Positions 58,349 to 64,000 of a stretch of 64,000 nt of DNA are shown here, piece after piece; the first letter of the stretch is position 1, and each line of letters starts with the position of its first letter. Both the position numbers and the translations under genes were made by a program. This DNA comes from Massilia sp. WG5 (GTDB taxonomy: Bacteria; Pseudomonadota; Gammaproteobacteria; Burkholderiales; Burkholderiaceae_D). The DNA is taken from assembly GCF_001412595.2 (NCBI RefSeq), contig NZ_CP012640.2:2356001-2420000 (forward strand), in the 5' to 3' direction. Below the pieces are notes generated by a model, which saw nothing but the letters and a program-made list of their open reading frames with translations, did no database searches and was not told where the DNA came from.

Positions 58349-60134
58349 GGAAAAAACCACGCCGGCCCAGGCCAGGCGGGCCGCCGGCCTGCTGCGCCGC
58401 GCCGCCCATCCGGACCGGGCCCACCTTGGCCGGGCCACGGCCTGGCTGATCCTGGCCGCCGGCCTCGAAGTGCTCGGCCCCCTGCTCGGCAAGAAGCTGA
58501 TCGACGAGCACCTGCTGCCGCATCACCTGGACTGGACCCGCATGGGGCTGCTGCTGGCGGGCGTGCTGCTCACCGGCTGGGCCGCTTCCTGGCTGCGCTT
58601 CCTGCAGCTGGTGCGCCTGTCGGGCCTGGCGATGCGTTCGGTGCAGCGCCTGCGCGAATGGGTCTACGGCCACGTGCTGCGCCTGCCGATGGCCTTCTTC
58701 GACCGCGCCATCACGGGCCAGCTGGTGAGCCGCGTGACCAACGATACCGAGGCCGTGAAGACCCTGTACATCCAGGTGCTGTTCGTGATCCTCGACAGCA
58801 GCATCGTCCTGGTCGGCACCTCGATCGCGATGGCCTGGCTCGACTGGCGCCTGATGCTGATCGTGCTGGCCCTGCTGCCGGCCGTCCTCGGCATCATCTG
58901 GCTGTACCAGCGCCTGAGCGCGCCGGCCGTCACCCGCGCGCGCGCCCTGCGCAGCGACATCAACGCCCAGATGGCGGAATCGATCGGCGGCATGAGCGTG
59001 CTGCAGGCGAACAATGCCCAGCACCGCTTCGGCGAACGTTTCCAAGCCACCAACGACCAGCACTACACGGCGCGCCTGGCCGAGCTGCGCGCCAACGCCT
59101 TCCTGCTGCGCCCGGCCCTCGACTTCCTCAACGTGATCCTGCTGGCGGTGGTGATCTTCAGCTTCGGCCGCCAGAGCATGGGCGCGGTCGAGGTCGGGGT
59201 GCTGTACGCCTTCATCAGCTATATCGCGCGGGTGGTCGAGCCGCTGATCCAGATCACGATGCAGTTTAGCGGCCTGCAGCAGGCGGTGGTCGCCACCGCG
59301 CGCGTGGCCGCGCTGCTCGACGAAGCCAACGCGCCCGAACACGGCAAGCGCAGCGGCAGCGGCGGCCGCCCGGCCGACAATCCCGCCGGGGCCGACCCGG
59401 ACGCGCCGGCGGTGCGGGTGCGCGACCTGAGCTTCGGCTACGTCGAGGGCGTCAGCGTACTGCACCACCTGTCGCTCGAGATCCCGCAGGGCGCCTTCGT
59501 CGGCATCGTCGGCCACACCGGCAGCGGCAAGTCGACCCTGCTGTCGCTGCTGCTGCGCTACTACCCGGCCGGCGCGGGCAGCATCGAGATCCACGGCGAG
59601 CCGCTGGCCGGCATCCCCAACGAACGCTTCCGCAACGAGGTCGGGCTGGTGCCCCAGGATCCCTTCCTGCTGGCGGCGTCGGCGCGCGAGAACATCGACA
59701 TGGGGCGCGGGCTGCCGCCGGACCAGATCGAGACCGCGGCGCGCGCGGCCCACGCGCACGACTTCATCGCCGCGCTGGAACAGGGCTACGACACGCCGCT
59801 CGGCGAAGGCGGCTCGCGCCTGTCGTCCGGCCAGAAGCAGCTGATCGCGATCGCGCGCGCCCTGGCCGGAAAACCGCGCATCCTGCTGCTGGACGAAGCG
59901 ACCTCGCGCATCGACAGCCAGACCGAGCAGATCGTGCAGCAGGCCGTGGTCGGGCTGCGCGGCAAGGTCACCGTGATCGCGATCGCGCACCGCCTGTCGA
60001 CCATCCGCGACGCCGACCGCATCATCGTGCTGAACCACGGCCGCATCAGCGAAGCCGGCAAGCACGAGGAGCTGATGCGCATCGAAGGAGGCCTGTACCA
60101 GCGCCTGTATCTGCTGCAGCAGCTGGCTGTCTGA
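58338..60134 (+). CDS. mdlB: ABC transporter half, MdlB-like
   Basis: A 598-residue half-transporter: membrane domain (~30-330) and ATPase with Walker A GHTGSGKST, signature LSSGQ, Walker B ILLLDEATSRID including the catalytic Glu, and H-loop AIAHRLST. It supplies the competent ATP site of the MdlAB heterodimer. I chose ATG 58338 with GGAGG upstream, overlapping mdlA by 11 bases. A Gly/Ser/Pro-rich linker (~335-355) separates the two domains. Confidence 0.92.
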   Translation: MQSKEKTTPAQARRAAGLLRRAAHPDRAHLGRATAWLILAAGLEVLGPLLGKKLIDEHLLPHHLDWTRMGLLLAGVLLTGWAASWLRFLQLVRLSGLAMRSVQRLREWVYGHVLRLPMAFFDRAITGQLVSRVTNDTEAVKTLYIQVLFVILDSSIVLVGTSIAMAWLDWRLMLIVLALLPAVLGIIWLYQRLSAPAVTRARALRSDINAQMAESIGGMSVLQANNAQHRFGERFQATNDQHYTARLAELRANAFLLRPALDFLNVILLAVVIFSFGRQSMGAVEVGVLYAFISYIARVVEPLIQITMQFSGLQQAVVATARVAALLDEANAPEHGKRSGSGGRPADNPAGADPDAPAVRVRDLSFGYVEGVSVLHHLSLEIPQGAFVGIVGHTGSGKSTLLSLLLRYYPAGAGSIEIHGEPLAGIPNERFRNEVGLVPQDPFLLAASARENIDMGRGLPPDQIETAARAAHAHDFIAALEQGYDTPLGEGGSRLSSGQKQLIAIARALAGKPRILLLDEATSRIDSQTEQIVQQAVVGLRGKVTVIAIAHRLSTIRDADRIIVLNHGRISEAGKHEELMRIEGGLYQRLYLLQQLAV

Positions 60135-60245
60135 TATATGTATCTTTTTCGCATATCTCCCGGAAAATCTGTATTTCTTTGCAGCAAGCGGCGTAAAATG
60201 TCTGGTTGAGTCCCGCGTGGGACATCGACACGTCCCCGGGGAACT

Positions 60246-62333
60246 ATGTTGGCAGGCCTATATCGCGGATCGCATCATCGGCGCAGTCTGGGACTGCTGG
60301 CGGCGCTCTTCCTGGCCTCCGGCCTGGCCCTTGCCGACGCCCCGCCGCCGCTCGCCGAGCGCCTGGCGGCGCTCCAGGACGTCAGCCGTTTCACGCCCTT
60401 GCGCGCCCTGCCGCAGCTGGCCCGGCTGGAGCAGGAAAGCCGCGCCGCGCCGCTGGCCGAGAAAGCCGCTTTCCTCGACCTGTCCTGCAAGACCCATAAA
60501 AGCCTCGGCCATCTCGACCTGGCCGGCAAGCTGTGCGACGAGCTGATCGCGCTCGGCCAGCAGCATGCCGACGACACGATCGTCGCGCGCGGCCTGCTGT
60601 CCAAGGCGTATGTGCTGTTCGCGAGGAACGACCTGGCCCAGTCGCACCAACTGGTCTGGCAGGCGGAAAAGCTGGCCGCCGGCAGCCGCGACATGGACTT
60701 GCGGGTACGCTCCACGATCTCCTCGGGCGAATCCTTTGCCGAGGAAGGCAACTTCCCGATGGCGCTGGGCAAGCTGCAGGCCGCCGTCACGCTGGCGCGC
60801 CAGAGCGGCCAGCCGATGCTGATGACGATCGCGTACAACTCGCTGGCCTACCTGTATAACCAGATGCGCGAGCACGAAAAGGGCTTCGAGGCGCTGACGG
60901 AAGCCTACCGCGCCGCGGAGGGCATCGACTCGCCGGGACGCCTGGCGACCCTCAAGAATACCGAATACGCGCTGTCGATCGAAACCGGCCAGGTCCAGCG
61001 CGGCCGGAACGCCCTGCTGGCTGCGGTCGAACTGGAACGCAAGATCGGCGCCGGACCGATGGTCGCGACTTCGCTGGTCAACCTGGCGGATTGCTACCTG
61101 AAGCTGAAGGATTACCGCAACGCCCTCTCCTACGCCCAACAGGCGCTTGAACAGGCGCGCCTGCTCAACAAAGAGAGCTCGATCGCGACCGCGTACACGA
61201 ACATCGGCGAAGCCTACCTGGGGCTGGGCCGCATCGACGAGGGCAAGAAGAAACTCGAAGAAGCCCTGGCGTGGTACGAGAAGCAGGGCGACAAGCCGTC
61301 GCTGCACGACTTCCTGTCCGAATACGGCGACGCCCTGGAACGCGCCGGCGACCTGGCCGGCGCCCTGAAGGCCTACCATCGCGAGCGGACCCTGTCGAAC
61401 GAACTGTTCGAAAAGCGCCGCCAGAAGGCGGTCATGGAGCTGCAGGCAAAATACGAGTCCGACGCGCGCCAGCGCCAAATCGAACTGCTGCGCCAGGAAA
61501 ACCAGGTCAAGAGCACCGAGATCGACAACCGCCGCCTGCAGCAGCGCGTCTGGTGGCTGCTGGCCGTGGTCTTTGCGCTGGCCTCGGTGATCGTCTACTT
61601 CCTGTACCGCAAGGTGCGCCAGGCCAATGCCCAGCTCGAAGAAAAGAACCTCGAACTCAAGCAGCAGAGCGCGCGCGACCCGCTGACGGCCCTGTACAAC
61701 CGCCGCCACTTCCAGGAATTCATGCGCGGCCACCAGGAGATCGCCCAGCGCGGCGCCGGCGCGCACACCGGTTCCGCGGACGAGACGGTCAGCGCCCTCT
61801 ACCTGATGGACGTCGACCACTTCAAGCACATCAACGACACCTACGGCCACGGCGCCGGCGATGCGGTGCTGCGCGAGATCGCCGACGCCCTGCGCGACAT
61901 CCTGCGCGAGACCGACATGATCGTGCGCTGGGGCGGCGAGGAATTCCTGGCCTTCCTGCCGGCGGTGCCGCGCAGCAGCCTGGACGACGTTGCGCGCCGC
62001 CTGCTGAACGGCATCCCGGCCCGCGCCGTCGTCTACCAGGGCGTCACGCTGTCGGTGAACGTCTCGATCGGCTTCGCGCCCTTCCCGCTGGCGCCGGGCG
62101 GCAAGCCGATGTCATGGGAACGCGCCGTCAACCTGGTCGACATGGCGCTCTACCTGGCCAAGGGCCACGGCCGCAACCGCGCCTACGGCGTGCAGGGTTT
62201 TGCGCACGATACCAGCATGAGCATGGAAGAGATCGAGCAGGACATCGAAGCCGCCTGGCGCTCGGGCAGCGTCGAGCTGTCGATCGTGCAGGGCAACTGG
62301 ACGCATCCGCAGTTGCAGGCGCTGTCGGCCTGA
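60246..62333 (+). CDS. TPR-sensor diguanylate cyclase
   Basis: A 695-residue protein: signal sequence or anchor (~12-31), a periplasmic solenoid of about eight TPR repeats (~40-400; SLVNLADCYLKLKDYRNALSYAQQALEQA is a clear one), a coiled coil, a membrane helix (~435-455), and a GGDEF domain (~475-650). The active site is GGEEF (563-567) and the inhibitory site RETD (554-557) is intact, so product feedback is expected. It makes cyclic di-GMP in response to a periplasmic signal or partner. GGGGA precedes ATG 60246. It converges on a lipoprotein gene, with a REP-like palindrome between. Confidence 0.93.
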   Translation: MLAGLYRGSHHRRSLGLLAALFLASGLALADAPPPLAERLAALQDVSRFTPLRALPQLARLEQESRAAPLAEKAAFLDLSCKTHKSLGHLDLAGKLCDELIALGQQHADDTIVARGLLSKAYVLFARNDLAQSHQLVWQAEKLAAGSRDMDLRVRSTISSGESFAEEGNFPMALGKLQAAVTLARQSGQPMLMTIAYNSLAYLYNQMREHEKGFEALTEAYRAAEGIDSPGRLATLKNTEYALSIETGQVQRGRNALLAAVELERKIGAGPMVATSLVNLADCYLKLKDYRNALSYAQQALEQARLLNKESSIATAYTNIGEAYLGLGRIDEGKKKLEEALAWYEKQGDKPSLHDFLSEYGDALERAGDLAGALKAYHRERTLSNELFEKRRQKAVMELQAKYESDARQRQIELLRQENQVKSTEIDNRRLQQRVWWLLAVVFALASVIVYFLYRKVRQANAQLEEKNLELKQQSARDPLTALYNRRHFQEFMRGHQEIAQRGAGAHTGSADETVSALYLMDVDHFKHINDTYGHGAGDAVLREIADALRDILRETDMIVRWGGEEFLAFLPAVPRSSLDDVARRLLNGIPARAVVYQGVTLSVNVSIGFAPFPLAPGGKPMSWERAVNLVDMALYLAKGHGRNRAYGVQGFAHDTSMSMEEIEQDIEAAWRSGSVELSIVQGNWTHPQLQALSA

Positions 62334-62363
62334 ACGACGTCGTACCGGCGCCATAAAAACAAG

Positions 62364-62389
62364 GTCGTCCCCGCGCAGGCGGGGACGAC
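62364..62389. repeat. REP-like palindrome, GTCGTCCCC family
   Basis: GTCGTCCCCGC-GCAG-GCGGGGACGAC, a perfect 11-bp stem, between the stop of the diguanylate cyclase and the stop of the converging lipoprotein gene. Confidence 0.8.
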
Positions 62390-62395
62390 GGTAAA

Positions 62396-62734
62396 TCAGC
62401 GCGCCGCCTCCTGCATCTTCTCGCCCGCCTGCTCGACCTTCTCCCCGACCTTCGCCGTCGCCCGGTCCAGGTTGTTCCTGGCCTGGGCGGTCGCTTCCTT
62501 GGCCTTCTCGCGCGCCTGCTCGGCCGCGGCGTCGGCCTTGACCACCTGCTGCTGGACCGCATCCTGCACCTTCGCGCCGGCGTCGTCGACGACCTTGCCG
62601 GCCTTCTGGGCGGGGCCCATGGCATCGCCCGACGATTGCTCGCAGCCGGTTAGCGGGACGACTGCCGCGGCGGCCAGCACCATGGCTGACATGGCTGATA
62701 TGGCTGATATGGCTGACATGGGCTTGCGCTTCAT
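62396..62734 (-). CDS. Coiled-coil lipoprotein, unknown
   Basis: A 112-residue protein with a lipobox (LTGC, Cys at residue 31). The mature part is one long charged Ala/Lys/Glu/Gln coiled coil with repeated AKVxD/E and EQAxEK units, like small apolipoprotein-like or LEA-like envelope proteins. AAAGGAGG precedes ATG 62734. The signal peptide is encoded partly by a 9-base tandem repeat. Function unknown. Confidence 0.8.
   Translation of the reverse strand: MKRKPMSAISAISAMSAMVLAAAAVVPLTGCEQSSGDAMGPAQKAGKVVDDAGAKVQDAVQQQVVKADAAAEQAREKAKEATAQARNNLDRATAKVGEKVEQAGEKMQEAAR
62682..62717. repeat. 9-base tandem repeat inside a signal peptide
   Basis: Four copies of ATGGCTGA(C/T) in a row. On the minus strand they encode Ser-Ala-Met or Ser-Ala-Ile units in the leader of the lipoprotein. 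Gain or loss of a copy would keep the frame and change only the leader length. Confidence 0.85.
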
Positions 62735-62758
62735 TTCCTGCCTCCTTTCTGACTGGAC

Positions 62759-63667
62759 TTACTGGTTTCCGGAACCATCCTGCGGCGCCGCCAGCGGATG
62801 CTCGCGGTGCATCATGTCTTCGCGGCGCGCCGCTTCGATCCTGTCCTGCAGCGCGCGCGTGTTGTCGTCCTCGCCCCAGCGGCGGATGAAGGCCTGCAGG
62901 CGGATGCGCGCCTTCTCCCAGCCGGCCGCCACCGCCAGCGCCGACTCGGCCGCGGCGCTGGTCTCGTTCCAGGCCTTGGCGCGCAGGCGCCGCCGGGTGC
63001 AGATCGCCGCTTCATCGTTGAGGCCCTGCTGCAGGTGCTGCAGCTGCTCCGGCGTGGCGCTGGTCTTGCGCAGGGCGATCAGCTCGGCCTGCGCCTCGCT
63101 GCCCTTGCACTGGTGCGCCAGGGCGATCGCGGCGTCGATGCGGCGGTCGATCTTCTTCGCCGAGGGCTTGGCCATCAGCCACACACCCCACAGCACGGCC
63201 AGCGCCAGGATCCACCAGCGCAGCCGGATCGGCCGGCGGGCAGGCGGATGCGCGGCCAGCGGCGGACGCGGCACTTCCTGCGGCGGCGGCGCTGCCGGTC
63301 CTGCCGTCGATCCTGACGCCGCTGCGCCGGCTGGCCCGGCGGCCTGCGCGGCGGCCTTGCCGCTGCGGCCGAACTCGGTCGCGCTGGGGGCCGCGGCCGT
63401 GGTCTCGGGACGCGGCGGATTCGATGGCGCGGCCGGCGGCGGCGCGTCCGACCAGCCGGACAGCGCGGCCGCGGCGCTCGCGCCCGCAGTAGCGGCGGCC
63501 GCCGCCGCGGCGGCCCGCGGCGCAGCCGCATCCGGGATGGCCGCAGCCGGCGCCCGCGCGCCCGCGCGCCCCTGCGCGGTCCCGCACCAGGGGCAGAAAT
63601 TCACGGGCCGCGGCGCCGGACGGCCGCAAGCCTCGTTGATACAGCGGTAGATTGCTTCGTCGGCCAC
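62759..63667 (-). CDS. Zinc-ribbon membrane protein, unknown
   Basis: A 302-residue protein. An N-terminal zinc ribbon (Cys residues in YRCINEACG and FCPWCG, ~9-29) is followed by a long Ala/Pro-rich linker (~38-140), one membrane helix (LRWWILALAVLWGVWLM, ~149-165) and a helical C-domain (~170-290). GTG start at 63667 with AAGGGAG upstream. It follows the GYF-type gene by 9 bases, so both probably act together at the membrane. No enzyme motif seen. Confidence 0.75.
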   Translation of the reverse strand: MADEAIYRCINEACGRPAPRPVNFCPWCGTAQGRAGARAPAAAIPDAAAPRAAAAAAAATAGASAAAALSGWSDAPPPAAPSNPPRPETTAAAPSATEFGRSGKAAAQAAGPAGAAASGSTAGPAAPPPQEVPRPPLAAHPPARRPIRLRWWILALAVLWGVWLMAKPSAKKIDRRIDAAIALAHQCKGSEAQAELIALRKTSATPEQLQHLQQGLNDEAAICTRRRLRAKAWNETSAAAESALAVAAGWEKARIRLQAFIRRWGEDDNTRALQDRIEAARREDMMHREHPLAAPQDGSGNQ

Positions 63668-63676
63668 GGCGCTCCC

Positions 63677-64000
63677 TTATTCCGGATCGGGAATGCCGTC
63701 GTCGGGATCCGGAATCGCGGTATCGAAAGTACCCGCCAGTTCCGGGACCTCGCCGATCGTCTTCCACTTGTCCAGGCGCGGATTCCACTGCATGTTCCAG
63801 ATCCGCGTGGCATGCTCGACCTCGCCGCGCGCCAGCATCTGCGCGACCTCCTCCAGCGCATACGGGCCGCGCTGGGCGCCGTTCACGAACAGCTTGTAGC
63901 GCGCCGCCATCGGGGTGGCGCCGACCACGAAAGCCGCCGGACCGACGCTTTCGGGATGCAGGCCGGCCGCCGGCGCCGCCGGCATGGACGGGCTGACGAT
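63677..64000 (-). CDS. GYF_2 (DUF4339)-like domain protein, partial at window end
   Basis: The frame is open to the end of the window, so the N-terminus may lie outside; an ATG at 63985 would give 102 residues. The central part (YKLFVNGAQRGPYALEEVAQMLARGEVEHATRIWNMQWNPRLDKW) is a GYF_2 domain, with its GPY and W...W residues, usually a protein-interaction module at the membrane. The end is acidic (DTAIPDPDDGIPDPE). It is paired with the zinc-ribbon protein downstream. Confidence 0.75.
   Translation of the reverse strand: MVSPSMPAAPAAGLHPESVGPAAFVVGATPMAARYKLFVNGAQRGPYALEEVAQMLARGEVEHATRIWNMQWNPRLDKWKTIGEVPELAGTFDTAIPDPDDGIPDPE

Noticed and set aside
60212..60225. GTCCC/GGGAC hairpin before the diguanylate cyclase as a cyclic di-GMP riboswitch
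   Set aside because: Far too short and lacking the conserved riboswitch core; probably a chance stem.

Overview
The window reads as chromosome of a high-GC betaproteobacterium, most likely Oxalobacteraceae (Massilia/Telluria/Duganella type). This is inferred from base composition, fused glucokinase-RpiR proteins, a phasin, a TonB receptor with a flavin halogenase beside it, and a Burkholderiales-style porin. No database search was possible. I see no rRNA, tRNA, CRISPR array, insertion sequence or phage gene.

Layout. 1-3300: the end of an unknown gene, an AraC regulator divergent from a fosmidomycin-type exporter, and a GntR/FCD regulator. 3300-12940: a complete D-galactarate/D-glucarate catabolic block (garD, porin, LysR, gudP, gudD, garL, garR, type-2 glycerate kinase), taking both aldarates to pyruvate plus a phosphoglycerate. 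It has recognisable promoters and a palindromic operator at garD. 13000-23740: first part of a maltodextrin/starch system. It holds a glucokinase-RpiR fusion in operon with a GH13 alpha-glucosidase, a divergent pullulanase, an exported FAD oligosaccharide-oxidase-like enzyme and a second glucokinase-RpiR fusion. 23800-32900: accessory genes (MarR/DHA2 efflux pair with its operator, small lipoprotein, nepI-like exporter, yahK and its LysR regulator, GNAT, YedE-type transporter, DUF5694 protein, orphan colicin-immunity-like protein). 32900-37830: periplasmic alpha-amylase, phosphoglucomutase and SLC45-type sugar transporter. 37830-42120: deaD and a LysR-tautomerase-CMD-cupin cluster. 42070-52970: flavin halogenase, TonB receptor, GH13 amylase, six-hairpin glycosidase with an X25-like domain, and an exported esterase. 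53000-64000: two GNATs, codA, phasin, the mdlAB transporter, a TPR diguanylate cyclase, a lipoprotein and two zinc-ribbon/GYF-type proteins.

How it fits together. The maltodextrin genes lie in three separated blocks but share a palindrome, TGTAGT-N3-ACTACA, found at the pullulanase/alpha-glucosidase promoters, the SLC45 transporter promoter and the TonB receptor/amylase promoters. It resembles the known HexR (RpiR family) site TGTAAT-N3-ATTACA, and the only RpiR-type DNA-binding domains in the window are fused to the two glucokinases. The inference is that these fusions are enzyme-regulators controlling a scattered starch regulon: outer-membrane uptake by the TonB receptor, periplasmic cleavage by amylases and pullulanase, inner-membrane transport by the SLC45 protein, then cytoplasmic alpha-glucosidase, glucokinase and phosphoglucomutase.

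Other signals worth attention: a GTCGTCCCC-type palindromic repeat family at 3' ends of genes, an unusual inverted hairpin pair touching the start of the six-hairpin glycosidase, a halogenase with an altered WxWxIP motif, and two small genes of 52 and 32 codons.
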